Shown one piece after another: positions 45,400-54,260 of a stretch of DNA of 64,000 nt. This DNA is from an uncultured Rikenellaceae bacterium. GTDB lineage: Bacteria; Bacteroidota; Bacteroidia; Bacteroidales; Rikenellaceae. The notes below the pieces were generated by a model. The model did no database searches. It had not been told where the DNA came from and saw only the letters and a list, made by a program, of their open reading frames with translations. The translations under genes were made by a program, and so were the position numbers. The stretch's first letter is position 1; each line of letters opens with the position of its first letter. The stretch spans positions 62,001 through 126,000 of the forward strand of contig CALVFI010000009.1 of NCBI GenBank assembly GCA_944326815.1. Reading direction: 5' to 3'.

Positions 45400-46524
45400 A
45401 TGAATTTCCGCCTCGCCCGCCTCAAATGCTATGCGTTGCATCTGTGCCGTATTTTGTTGGCTCTTACCTTCATTTTTTCCGGCTTTGTCAAATCGGTCGA
45501 CCCGTGGGGAACGGCCATTAAACTGGGAGAATATTTTGCTGCTTTCGGTATAGAGTGGTTGTATGGGGCTCGTTTCTTCTTTTCGATTTGGCTTACTGGG
45601 GCGGAACTGATGCTAGGCCTGATGCTATTGTTCAAGGTGCGGCTGCGGTTGGTTTCCATCTTTGCCGTGCTTTCCATGCTGTTTTTTACCTCGCTCACCT
45701 TCGTATTGGCTTTGTGGAATCCGGTGGAGGATTGCGGCTGTTTCGGCGAGGCAATCAAATTGACCAACTGGGAGTCGTTCCTTAAGAATCTGATTCTTTT
45801 GCCGATGAGCATCGCCGTATTTTGGAGCGCCCGTAAATTGCCGATCATGCCGACGTGGATGGATGGCGTGAAGATGCTGGCTATCGCGTGTGTGGCTTTC
45901 GGTATCGGCGTATATTCGTATCGTCACTTGCCATTGATCGATTTTCTGCCCTATAAAGTCGGTACGAATGTGCTCGAAGCGATGAATGCGGCCGAACATG
46001 GCGATGTGGAGACGGTACTGATCTATCGCGATCTGAAGAGCGGGAAAGAGCGCGAGTTTACGCTGGAAGACACTACCTGGTACGATACTACGCGTTGGGA
46101 GTATGTCGATACCCGAATTACGGCAATCAATACGTCGGTCCACCCGATGATCCGTGATTTTGCGATTTTTAACGACCAGGAGGTGGTGACTAATGAGATT
46201 CTCTCCGATACGGGGGTGGTCTATATGGTGTGCGCTTCGGATATAGAGGACTTCCGGCCTCGTTGTTTGCGGCGGTTGGAGAGCGCAGTGTCTCAGGCTT
46301 ACCAGCGTGGATACCGGGTGCTTTGTCTGACAGCCGAGTCTTTGAACCGTGTGCCCGAGATTCTGTTGGGTCAGGAGCGCGTGACTTGTTACAACATGGA
46401 TGCCACTACGCTGAAAACCATGCTCCGAGCCAAGGTGGGTGTCGTGGTATTACACGACGGTGTGATCGTGGACAAAGTGAATTGCCGCGATATGCTCGAC
46501 AAAGGGGTATTGCCCTATTATTAA
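45400..46524 (+). CDS. DoxX/MauE-like membrane protein with C-terminal thioredoxin-like domain (BT_3928 family)
   Basis: The 374-residue protein has a DoxX-type four-helix membrane unit over about residues 10-170: CRILLALTFIFSGFVKSVDP and a conserved EDCGCFGEAI (about 107-116), which has two cysteines. The C-terminal half after residue 190 looks like a thioredoxin fold without CxxC: GVVYMVCASDIEDFRPRC, YRVLCLTAESL, then TTLKTMLRAKVGVVVLHDGVIVDK. It is placed in the inner membrane with the second half outside. A redox or quinone-linked function like MauE is possible but not shown. Its neighbour OsmC is also redox-related. Confidence 0.8.
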   Translation: MNFRLARLKCYALHLCRILLALTFIFSGFVKSVDPWGTAIKLGEYFAAFGIEWLYGARFFFSIWLTGAELMLGLMLLFKVRLRLVSIFAVLSMLFFTSLTFVLALWNPVEDCGCFGEAIKLTNWESFLKNLILLPMSIAVFWSARKLPIMPTWMDGVKMLAIACVAFGIGVYSYRHLPLIDFLPYKVGTNVLEAMNAAEHGDVETVLIYRDLKSGKEREFTLEDTTWYDTTRWEYVDTRITAINTSVHPMIRDFAIFNDQEVVTNEILSDTGVVYMVCASDIEDFRPRCLRRLESAVSQAYQRGYRVLCLTAESLNRVPEILLGQERVTCYNMDATTLKTMLRAKVGVVVLHDGVIVDKVNCRDMLDKGVLPYY

Positions 46525-46571
46525 TGCGGAGGAGTCTCTTTTCGGAGAGCGAACCGCCCTGTTGTCTGAGT

Positions 46572-46982
46572 TTAATAATGCACCTTTCGCTCCTGCAGGT
46601 GATTGATGTAGATGTCGAACGATACGGGAGCAATCATCTCCATCATTAAGGTCATGCCGCAGTATTTGTCGTGGGTGAGCTCCAGCGCACGGATAATGCG
46701 ATGGTGGTCAGTATCCGGTGGACATTCTACATGATAGGCCTGTGTTATGGCGGTGAAGAGACTTTGTGGCTTGGATGCAGAGTCGGTGAGTTTTCCCATG
46801 ATTTCTATGCGAAACCCGTTGATTGTTATTTGCATTTTTTCAAACAGAGCCAATGCGGTCATGGCAGAACATTTTGCTACGGCAAAGAGCATGAGTTCCT
46901 TGGGATTCATGTCGTCGCAGGAGGGCGTGTCGATAAGCTCAAAGTCCTGCCCTCCGAGCCACTGAAGTGTGATTCTTTCCAT
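46572..46982 (-). CDS. OsmC family peroxiredoxin-like protein
   Basis: A 136-residue OsmC-fold protein. The two redox cysteines are C38 (AVAKCSAMTAL) and C108 (DKYCGMTLMM), set as in OsmC/Ohr proteins that reduce organic peroxides. The catalytic Arg is not obvious at this length, and the family also includes YhfA-like members of unknown role. I start at ATG 46982, which gives the usual ERITLQWLGG N-terminus, although the frame is open to 47021. It is divergent from the large TPR gene. Confidence 0.86.
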   Translation of the reverse strand: MERITLQWLGGQDFELIDTPSCDDMNPKELMLFAVAKCSAMTALALFEKMQITINGFRIEIMGKLTDSASKPQSLFTAITQAYHVECPPDTDHHRIIRALELTHDKYCGMTLMMEMIAPVSFDIYINHLQERKVHY

Positions 46983-47062
46983 TGAAAATTTGATTATATT
47001 GAATACCTGACCCAGGAGCAAGAATCGTTCCTTGTGGGGAGGGAAAAGCAGATATTTTTTTG

Positions 47063-47070
47063 TAAGTTTG
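47063..47070 (+). promoter_or_regulatory. -7 promoter element TAAGTTTG of the TPR/outer-membrane barrel operon
   Basis: Exact TAnnTTTG match 16-22 bases before the candidate start codons. It shows that the longer in-frame extension back to 47032 is not translated. Confidence 0.6.
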
Positions 47071-47085
47071 CGCAGAATAACCGAT

Positions 47086-50076
47086 ATGATTATGCAGAAA
47101 GGATTTTGTACGCTGGGCCTGTTGGCTTTATTGACTGTCGGAGGAGTTCAGGCTCAGTCCGATCGCGGGATAGGACATCATGCCGAGAAAGGGTATGAAC
47201 TGTTCGATGCCGGACGTTATGCGGCCGCACAACAGGAGTTGGAGAAAGCCCGTAAAGAACTCAGTAGAGACAAAACAGGCGAGGCTATGCGCATCGATTA
47301 TCTGTTGGCCGAGTGTGCTGGAAAGACGGGAGATCCCTCGGCGATGGAGAAGTTCCGTGCTTTTTTGACCAAATACCCCCATTCGATTTATGGAAATGAC
47401 GTGCGTTTTTCGATGGCCAATCGGTTGTCGGAGGAGGGAAAGTATGCCGAGGCAAAACGGGAATATCTCGTGGTGAATCCCTATGGGCTTTCCGTTTCGA
47501 AACAGGACGAATATAATTTCAAGAAGGGATACGCTTTCTTCATGAATGATGAAATCGATCAGGCGGAGAATTGTTTCCGGCAGGTTTCGTCCGAGGGTGA
47601 GTATGGACCGCACGCTACCTACTATACGGCATATATCGATTATATCGGAGAACGATATGGCGTGGCAAAAAGGGGATTCCAGTCATTGCAGAATAACGAT
47701 GCCTATGCCCGGGTGATTCCATTCTATCTGTTGCAGATCGAGATGCTCGAAGGCAATTACAATTATGTCGTGCGTGAGGGAGATGCGTTGCTGGCGGCCG
47801 CCACCGGCGAGCGGGAGGCAGAAATTGCCCGTTCGATGGCTGAGGCGTGGTTCCATAAGGGAGACTACGCCCGTACGCTCTCCTATATGGATCATTTCCG
47901 TAAGGCCGGCGGTAAGATGGGGCGCGAGGAGTACTATCTCGAAGGCTATGCCGATTATATGCGCAATGATATCGACCCGGCGATCGAAGCCCTTACCCAA
48001 GTTTGCGGTCCGGATGATAAATTGACGCAGAATGCCGCGTATCATCTGGGAGGGTGCTATCTTCGGGCCGGGAACAAGCGGCAGGCGATGCTCTCTTTTT
48101 CGATGGCTGCCGGGGCCGACTACGACGATGTGATCCGAGAGGATGCGTTGTTCAATTATGGAAAATTGCAGTATGAACTGGGCGGAGGTGTGTTCAACGA
48201 GGCGATCAATCTGCTTTCGCGTTACATCCGTGAATATCCTGCCTCGCCCCGGTTGGATGAAGCACGTCAGTATCTGGTGGCAGCCTATTACAATTCGAAG
48301 AATTATGAGGCCGCCTACGATGCCATTCTGCAGATGCCCAATCCCGATAACAACCTGCGCGCAGCGCTTCAGAAGATTGCCTACTTCCGTGCTCTGGAGT
48401 ATTATAATGCCGGCAATCGGGACGAGGCTTATCGCTTGTTGCAGCAGTCGCTGTCGAACCGGTTCAATGCAAAATATACGGCTCTTACACAATTCTGGAT
48501 GGGCGAGATTCTTTATGAAAAAGGGGAGTACGACAAGGCATTGCCGCTGTATAAGGAGTACATCTCGCTTTCGCCCGAGAGCGAAAAAGAGCATGCGATG
48601 GCTCTGTATAACGTGGGGTATGTCTATTTCGATAAACAGGATTGGGCGAATGCCCGGAGTTGGTTTACGCGTTTTGTCAATGCCTATGCGGCCAAGGACC
48701 GTTATCGCGCCGACGCTTTGAATCGACTGGGCGATGCGGAATACGCCGGCCGTGAATTCTGGAAAGCGATGGAGAATTATAATGCCGCCGCCAAGATTGG
48801 TACGCCGGAGAAGTACTATTCGCAGTATCAGCGAGCCATTGCGCTCGGGTTGGTGAATCGTCGGGATACGAAGATTCAGGCATTGAAGGATATCGTTGCT
48901 GTCGGGCAGGGGGAATATGTGGACGATGCCATGTACGAGTTGGGGCGTACCTATATCTCAATGGGCCGCTATGCCGACGGAGCCTCGGCCTTGAAGCGTT
49001 TCGTCGATGCTTACCCCTCTTCGCCGAAATATGCCGCGGCTCTTGCCGATCTTGGGCTCGCCAGCCAGAACCTTGGCGATAATGCCGCAGCATTGCGTTA
49101 CTATAAACAGATTGTCGCTCAGGCCCCGGCATCTTCCGAGTCGAAGGATGCTTTGCTGGCTATCAAGAATATCTATGTCGACATGAACGATGTGGATGCC
49201 TATTTCAGCTATGCACAGAAGAGCGGCGTAGAGACCGATCTCAGTGTCGTGGCTCGTGACTCGTTGGCATTCGTCTCGGCGGAGAAGGTCTATCTGTCGG
49301 GTGCGACGGAGAAGGCGGCCGATGCTTTGGATGGTTACCTGGAACGATATCCGCGTGGATCTTATCGTCCCAATGCGCTTTACTACTTGGCTGATTGTGA
49401 ACTACGGGCAGCGAATAAAACGGCGGCGATCGATGCGTTGAAAGAGTTGTCAGAGTTGTATTATAACGACTTTACGGTGCGGGCATTGGAGAACCTTTCT
49501 TCGCTCTGTTACGATGAGAAACGTTACGGCGACGCAGCCGAAGCCTATAAGAAATTGGCGGCTGTGACGGTCAATCCTTCGAAGAGGGAGGAGGCGCTCG
49601 GCGGCTACCTCAAGAGTGTCGTGGCAGGGGGTGATCAGAGTGAGATTGCAGCAGCCGCAGAGGAGCTGTTGCGTATGGATGGTGTTTCGGAATCCGTAGT
49701 GCGTCAGGCACGTTACCAGAAAGCCTGCATACTCGATGCCCGTGGTGAGAAGGCGGAGGCGTTGGCGTTGTGGAAGTTGCTGGCCGATGAGGTGCAGACG
49801 CCTCAGGGCGCGGAAGCTGCTTATCGTGTAATCGAGGCGGATTATGCGGCGGGTAATGCGGCAGGGGCCGAACAGGCCATTTTGGCTTTTGCAGAGAAAA
49901 ATTCACCGCAGACCTACTGGTTGGGTAAAGCGTTCTTGATTTTGGGCGATATTTATATCGATAAGGGAGATAGTTTCCAGGCACGGGCTACATTGCAAAG
50001 TATCGTAGACGGATACTCCCCGGCCGACGATGGTATTGTGGCGGCTGCCAAGGAACGTATCAACCGGTTGAAATAG
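47086..50076 (+). CDS. Large secreted tetratricopeptide repeat protein
   Basis: The 996-residue protein has a signal peptide (GFCTLGLLALLTVGGVQA, cleavage before Q) and then an almost continuous array of TPR units, e.g. GHHAEKGYELFDAGRYAAAQQ, AFLTKYPHSIYGNDVRFSMAN, EILYEKGEYDKALPLYKEYI and ELGRTYISMGRYADGASALKRF. The spacing and YP motifs resemble YbgF/BamD-type periplasmic TPRs. It is predicted to be a periplasmic scaffold. It is followed after only 9 bases by an outer-membrane barrel gene, so the two likely form a complex. ATG 47092 is an alternative start. Confidence 0.87.
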   Translation: MIMQKGFCTLGLLALLTVGGVQAQSDRGIGHHAEKGYELFDAGRYAAAQQELEKARKELSRDKTGEAMRIDYLLAECAGKTGDPSAMEKFRAFLTKYPHSIYGNDVRFSMANRLSEEGKYAEAKREYLVVNPYGLSVSKQDEYNFKKGYAFFMNDEIDQAENCFRQVSSEGEYGPHATYYTAYIDYIGERYGVAKRGFQSLQNNDAYARVIPFYLLQIEMLEGNYNYVVREGDALLAAATGEREAEIARSMAEAWFHKGDYARTLSYMDHFRKAGGKMGREEYYLEGYADYMRNDIDPAIEALTQVCGPDDKLTQNAAYHLGGCYLRAGNKRQAMLSFSMAAGADYDDVIREDALFNYGKLQYELGGGVFNEAINLLSRYIREYPASPRLDEARQYLVAAYYNSKNYEAAYDAILQMPNPDNNLRAALQKIAYFRALEYYNAGNRDEAYRLLQQSLSNRFNAKYTALTQFWMGEILYEKGEYDKALPLYKEYISLSPESEKEHAMALYNVGYVYFDKQDWANARSWFTRFVNAYAAKDRYRADALNRLGDAEYAGREFWKAMENYNAAAKIGTPEKYYSQYQRAIALGLVNRRDTKIQALKDIVAVGQGEYVDDAMYELGRTYISMGRYADGASALKRFVDAYPSSPKYAAALADLGLASQNLGDNAAALRYYKQIVAQAPASSESKDALLAIKNIYVDMNDVDAYFSYAQKSGVETDLSVVARDSLAFVSAEKVYLSGATEKAADALDGYLERYPRGSYRPNALYYLADCELRAANKTAAIDALKELSELYYNDFTVRALENLSSLCYDEKRYGDAAEAYKKLAAVTVNPSKREEALGGYLKSVVAGGDQSEIAAAAEELLRMDGVSESVVRQARYQKACILDARGEKAEALALWKLLADEVQTPQGAEAAYRVIEADYAAGNAAGAEQAILAFAEKNSPQTYWLGKAFLILGDIYIDKGDSFQARATLQSIVDGYSPADDGIVAAAKERINRLK

Positions 50077-50085
50077 ACGAAAAAG

Positions 50086-51915
50086 ATGAATATGATGAGA
50101 AAAACGATTATAGGACTTCTGCTGGCCGTGTCGACGGTTGCTGAACTGTGGGCCCAGGAGCCGGGAAACGATGAGTTGAATCGCGAAGTGGAGGTGTCCA
50201 AGGCCTATATGCCTGCCGTAGAAAAGGCGGATAAACTCGGCATCGAACCAACGATGACCGATACGGTGGCCTTGCGTCCGGAGTTCGATTATTCGATTCG
50301 GCCGAGTGCTTGGGTTGATGGATTCAACGTGGTGGCCATCAATCCTGTACGGATGGATATGGCCGGATACGATTCTCCCTATCCGTTCTATCTGAAGGTC
50401 GGTGGAGGTTATCCGGGGCGGTCATTGTTCGACTTTTATGCCAATTCGGTGAAGAAAGGCAAATTCTCTTGGGGCGGGTATCTCAACCATGATGCCCGCT
50501 ATGGAGCAATCGAGAATAACTTGGATGAGAAGGCGAATGCTTTTCGTACCAATAACAGCCTTGGCCTGTTCGGTAAACTCCGGTTCGGAAGCCTCTCGCT
50601 GGCAGCCGAGGCGGGTTACGATTATGATGTGTATACCCGTTATGGCCGTTATCGCATCGACTCTTTGCCATTGGGAGGCAATGAACTCTCCGATTATGGT
50701 CGGAAATCACGCATTGGCTACTCTTCACCCCATGCATCACTGCTCTTCGGCAACGATTTCACGGATTTGTCTTACTTCAACTTCCGACTGGGAGCCGAGT
50801 GGTACCGTTTCAGCGATGGCTTGGGAACCCTCAACCGTACTCCCTTGCTGCTTCCATCGGTCGATCCGACCGAGATGGCTTATACGGATGATTACCGCAA
50901 TTCGGAAAACGGTCTGAAGGCCTATATCGAATTGGGGAAGGCCTTTTCGGCCCATCAGTTGACATTGCGAGCTTCGTATGAGGGATATTATGGCGGCGAC
51001 AGCCTGTCGGGTTATCGGAATCGGATCATTACCGTCGGGCCGCGCTACGCACTTGTGACGGATAAATTCAAATTGGGAATCGGTTGCGATTTTGTGTTTG
51101 ACCATCGCGAGGGGGTGGAGAATCGGAGTTGGTTCTTCCCTCAGTTTCATATGACCTATGATCTGGCCAGCGGTTATTTTGTGCCGTATGTGGATCTGAC
51201 AGGAACGTTGCACGTCAATAATTTCCGGAATGTGGCTCGGGAAAATCCCTATCTTTCCTCCAGTATGCCGGATTATTTGACACTTGTGTTGCCGCGTAAT
51301 ACGGCTGAATATGCACTCCGGGCCGGTATCTCGGGAAGCTTTTCTTCGGCATTTTCCTATCGTGCCTATGTAGGTGCAAGTCTTTATCGGGATGTAACCT
51401 TTTTCGCGAATCTCTATCAACCGGGTCGTACGGCTGAGTTCGGATTCCTCTACACGGGTGATGAGCTTTATTCTGATAAACGGATGACAGTCTATATGGT
51501 GGGTGCGGAGCTTGAAGGACGTGTCTCGGGAAGTTTCCGGATCGCTGCCGGAGCACATTATTATGGATACGATCTGAAACATTTGGAACATGTCTCTTCG
51601 CGTCCTAATTACGATGCCTCCTTGCAATTGGAATATAACAGTAAGGAGAAGTTCTTCCTGCATGCCGGTGCCGTACTTACGGGAGCGCGCTACTTCTTTG
51701 AATTGATCGACCCGGCGACGGGCTACGATGGCGGTTATGTTTGTGTAAAGCAGAAAGCCGCTGTGGATGTGCGTCTCGGTATGGAGTATCGCATGAAAGG
51801 CCGGGTGGGTATATTTGTCGAAGGCAGCAATCTGGCCGGCAGCAAACTCTATTATTTCAACCACTATCCGGAACGTGGTCCGCAGGTGGATGCAGGTATA
51901 AAGGTGATTTTCTAA
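50086..51915 (+). CDS. Outer membrane beta-barrel protein (TonB-receptor-like barrel without plug)
   Basis: A 609-residue protein with a signal peptide (IIGLLLAVSTVAELWAQ). The mature N-terminus has the stretch LNREVEVSKAYMPAVEKADKL. The rest is alternating amphipathic strands typical of a large outer-membrane barrel (LKVGGGYPGRSLFDFYANSV, WGGYLNHDARYGAIENN, LEGRVSGSFRIAAGAHYYGYD), ending in aromatic-terminated VDAGIKVIF, a Bam signal. No TonB box or plug domain is seen, so it is not a typical TonB-dependent transporter despite the likeness. Its tight link with the TPR protein suggests a joint envelope function, unknown. Confidence 0.8.
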   Translation: MNMMRKTIIGLLLAVSTVAELWAQEPGNDELNREVEVSKAYMPAVEKADKLGIEPTMTDTVALRPEFDYSIRPSAWVDGFNVVAINPVRMDMAGYDSPYPFYLKVGGGYPGRSLFDFYANSVKKGKFSWGGYLNHDARYGAIENNLDEKANAFRTNNSLGLFGKLRFGSLSLAAEAGYDYDVYTRYGRYRIDSLPLGGNELSDYGRKSRIGYSSPHASLLFGNDFTDLSYFNFRLGAEWYRFSDGLGTLNRTPLLLPSVDPTEMAYTDDYRNSENGLKAYIELGKAFSAHQLTLRASYEGYYGGDSLSGYRNRIITVGPRYALVTDKFKLGIGCDFVFDHREGVENRSWFFPQFHMTYDLASGYFVPYVDLTGTLHVNNFRNVARENPYLSSSMPDYLTLVLPRNTAEYALRAGISGSFSSAFSYRAYVGASLYRDVTFFANLYQPGRTAEFGFLYTGDELYSDKRMTVYMVGAELEGRVSGSFRIAAGAHYYGYDLKHLEHVSSRPNYDASLQLEYNSKEKFFLHAGAVLTGARYFFELIDPATGYDGGYVCVKQKAAVDVRLGMEYRMKGRVGIFVEGSNLAGSKLYYFNHYPERGPQVDAGIKVIF

Positions 51916-51991
51916 AGATCTGATAGGTCCCGGTCAAAGCGGGTGCGGGTACGGAGGGCACCAAAATGCGGCCGGGCTTCCATCATCCCGT

Positions 51992-52813
51992 TTAATTGTT
52001 CTCCTGTAGGGCTTTTCGCCGTCCGATTCGGGCAGCGATACGGATGCTGTATTCATACAGACCGTAAAGAGGTAGCAGTACGAGAACCATGCTGAATGCA
52101 TCCGGGGGTGTGATGACCGCCGAGAAAATCGCCAGCACGACAAGTGCATGACGCCGATAACGACGGAGAAAATCGTCCGTTATCAAACCGATGCGCGTCA
52201 GAAATGTCACCAGCAATGGAAGTTGAAAAACGGCACCACAGGCCAATGTGACATTGATGATGGTCGACAGATAGGAGTTGATGTCGATCAGATTGGTAAT
52301 CTGGGTACTGGCCCGGTAGCCTGTGAGAAAGTTGATCGCCAGTGGTGCGATGATGAAGTAGCCGAACAGTAGACCTGTTATGAAACAGAGCGAAACATAC
52401 AGAATAAAATGGCGGCTTCCGCGTCGCTCTTTGGACGTGAGAGCCGGTTTTACGAATTGCCAGACCTCCCACAGCATATAAGGCACTGCAAGTACGAGCG
52501 CTGCTACAAACGATATTTTCATATGCAGGTTGAATTGCCCGGCAAGTGTGGTATTAATGAGTTCGGGAGGCGAAAGATTGACGCGTAGTGCGTCGATTTG
52601 CATCGAAACCGCCAAATTGTTAAGGACGCGGTTCGTCGGAAACTCCGGAGAAAGCGGTCCCAGTAATAGGGTGTCGATCAGAAATGTCTTGGCGGTAAAA
52701 GCCCCGATGGCCAATAGAATGACGGCACCCGCGCAACGAATCAGATGCGGACGCAGAGCATCGATATGCTCGAAAAACGTCATATTGGCCATTGGCCGAT
52801 TCCCGGTAGGCAT
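51992..52813 (-). CDS. tatC: Sec-independent protein translocase TatC
   Basis: A 273-residue polytopic protein with six membrane helices. The N-terminal MTFFEHIDALRPHLIR is the TatC signature (usually FxxHLxELRxRL), where the twin-arginine signal binds. KISFVAALVLAVPYMLWEVWQFVKPAL contains the conserved Pro and the WxFxxPGL-type region; SAVITPPDAFSMVLVLLPLYGLYE is also diagnostic. It forms the Tat receptor with TatA. The extended GTG start (52852) and the shorter ATG at 52792 are alternatives. It lies just after tatA in a leftward pair; no tatB is present. Confidence 0.93.
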   Translation of the reverse strand: MPTGNRPMANMTFFEHIDALRPHLIRCAGAVILLAIGAFTAKTFLIDTLLLGPLSPEFPTNRVLNNLAVSMQIDALRVNLSPPELINTTLAGQFNLHMKISFVAALVLAVPYMLWEVWQFVKPALTSKERRGSRHFILYVSLCFITGLLFGYFIIAPLAINFLTGYRASTQITNLIDINSYLSTIINVTLACGAVFQLPLLVTFLTRIGLITDDFLRRYRRHALVVLAIFSAVITPPDAFSMVLVLLPLYGLYEYSIRIAARIGRRKALQENN

Positions 52814-52923
52814 GAATGAATAACGTTGAAAGGTTCGGATATGATTTGACACAATAACCGAAAATGCATCCGCTGCTTAAAAACAGCAGTGCCTGTCGGT
52901 AGATTTGCGCTCGGAGTCCGAAT

Positions 52924-53172
52924 TTATTTCTCTATCTCTTTATTTTTAGTCTCGGAGCTTTCGGTTTTGTCTTCGGCAGACTTCTCTGGTTCTTCGGCAG
53001 AGTAGTCCTTGTTGATGGCATCTTTGAACTCCCGGACCCCGCGTCCCATGCCGCGCATGAGTTCAGGTATCTTCTTGCCTCCAAAGAAGATAAGTAGCAA
53101 AACGATGATGATAAGAATCTCGGAACCCCCGATCTTTCCGAACAACAGGGGAAGCATAAATAAAGGTGTCAT
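52924..53172 (-). CDS. tatA: Sec-independent protein translocase TatA
   Basis: An 82-residue protein with one N-terminal membrane helix (EILIIIVLLLIFFGG), the FGGKKIPELMRGMGRG hinge and amphipathic helix, and an acidic Glu/Lys-rich tail. It is the pore-forming Tat subunit, and probably serves for TatB as well. The start at ATG 53172 fits the -7 element 38 bases upstream; the frame is open further but lies before the promoter. It is transcribed with tatC, away from two genes with twin-arginine motifs. Confidence 0.93.
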   Translation of the reverse strand: MTPLFMLPLLFGKIGGSEILIIIVLLLIFFGGKKIPELMRGMGRGVREFKDAINKDYSAEEPEKSAEDKTESSETKNKEIEK

Positions 53173-53209
53173 GGCCTGACAAATTTGAATTAGATGCAAA
53201 AAAACGATA

Positions 53210-53217
53210 CAAAGATA
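53210..53217 (-). promoter_or_regulatory. -7 promoter element TATCTTTG of tatAC
   Basis: Minus-strand TATCTTTG (complement of 53210-53217), exact consensus, gives a leader of about 30 bases. It is 52 bases from the rightward element of the DUF362 gene, so both transcripts start from one small region. Confidence 0.55.
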
Positions 53218-53269
53218 GAAATTCTGTTGAAAAAGCACTTCTGTTATCCGATATGTCATAAAAAAATAT

Positions 53270-53277
53270 TATTTTTG
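53270..53277 (+). promoter_or_regulatory. -7 promoter element TATTTTTG of the DUF362/NapHG operon
   Basis: Exact TAnnTTTG match 50 bases before ATG 53327. It sits in the divergent tatA/DUF362 region, which may allow co-regulation. Confidence 0.5.
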
Positions 53278-53326
53278 GGCGTTGTATCTTCTGGTAGATG
53301 TGCCGGTTCTAATAAAAAACTTGATC

Positions 53327-54256
53327 ATGGACAGACGGGAATTTCTTAAAGCAATGGCACTGGCGGGTGCTGCAGCTGTTGTGGATTTTGGATCGGTGGG
53401 TAAAGCTCTTGCCCAAACCAAAGGGGCTAATGGAAGCGTGGACCTTGTTGCAATTATGGGAGGGACGCCTACTCAAATGTTGAATAGAGTACTGACAGAA
53501 TTCGGAGGTATTGGTCGTTTTGTAAAAAAAGGAATGAAGGTGACGATCAAACCCAATATCGGTTGGGATCGGAAACCTGAAATGGCAGCTAATACTAATC
53601 CACAATTGGTGGGCGAATTGGTTCGTCAGTGTAAAGCAGCCGGGGCTGCGGAGGTGCTGGTATTCGACCATACTTGTAATGAATGGACGAGATGTTACAG
53701 CAATAGCGGTATCCGTGCTGCGGTCGAGGCTGCAGGGGGTACGATGGTGCCTTCGGCCGATGAGAGCTACTATCGCGAGGTGTCGCTTCCGCGGGGTGTG
53801 AAACTCAAAAAAGCGAAAATCCATCAGGCTATTTTGGATTGCGACGTGTGGTTCAATGTGCCGATTCTCAAACATCACGGCGGTGCCAAGATGACCATGT
53901 CGATGAAGAACTATATGGGTATCGTGTGGGATCGTCAGGCGTTCCATAGCTTGGACCTGCAACAGTGTATCGCGGATATCAATACCTATGAGAAACGTCC
54001 GGCGCTCCATATTGTGGATTGCTATCGGGCAATGTTCCAGAACGGTCCTCAGGGAAAGAGTACGGATGATGTGATTGCACTCAACTCGCTTATCGCTTCG
54101 GTCGATCCGGTAGCTGCCGATACGGCTGCTCTCTCTCTGTTTACACAAGCAAAGCCGATGGACAAGTCTACAGTAACGCATATTGCCAAAGCAGAGGCCC
54201 TTCATGTAGGAACAACGAAATTGGATACATTGAACATCAAGAGGATAAAACTCTAA
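53327..54256 (+). CDS. DUF362 protein with Tat signal peptide
   Basis: The 309-residue protein begins [18 protein letters not shown], a classic twin-arginine signal (RRxFLK at residues 3-8), with cleavage likely after ALA near residue 30. The DUF362 body shows [24 protein letters not shown] (about 80-105), [28 protein letters not shown] (about 185-205) and [14 protein letters not shown]. Homologues often accompany or are fused to 4Fe-4S ferredoxins. This one has few cysteines and no cluster motif of its own. It is the first gene of an operon with the NapH/NapG-like protein and lies divergent to tatAC. I start at ATG 53327, 50 bases after the promoter element. Confidence 0.87.
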   Translation: MDRREFLKAMALAGAAAVVDFGSVGKALAQTKGANGSVDLVAIMGGTPTQMLNRVLTEFGGIGRFVKKGMKVTIKPNIGWDRKPEMAANTNPQLVGELVRQCKAAGAAEVLVFDHTCNEWTRCYSNSGIRAAVEAAGGTMVPSADESYYREVSLPRGVKLKKAKIHQAILDCDVWFNVPILKHHGGAKMTMSMKNYMGIVWDRQAFHSLDLQQCIADINTYEKRPALHIVDCYRAMFQNGPQGKSTDDVIALNSLIASVDPVAADTAALSLFTQAKPMDKSTVTHIAKAEALHVGTTKLDTLNIKRIKL

Positions 54257-54260
54257 GGAG

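Noticed and set aside
50086..51915. A TonB-dependent nutrient receptor
   Set aside because: The barrel part is similar in style, but I find no plug domain or TonB box, and no SusD-like partner.
51929..51943. A terminator between the barrel gene and tatC
   Set aside because: The stem is only 4 base pairs (CCCG/CGGG) with no T run.
52900..52907. A plus-strand TAGATTTG resembling a -7 element
   Set aside because: It points into the antisense of tatA and no rightward gene follows for 400 bases, so a chance match is more likely.
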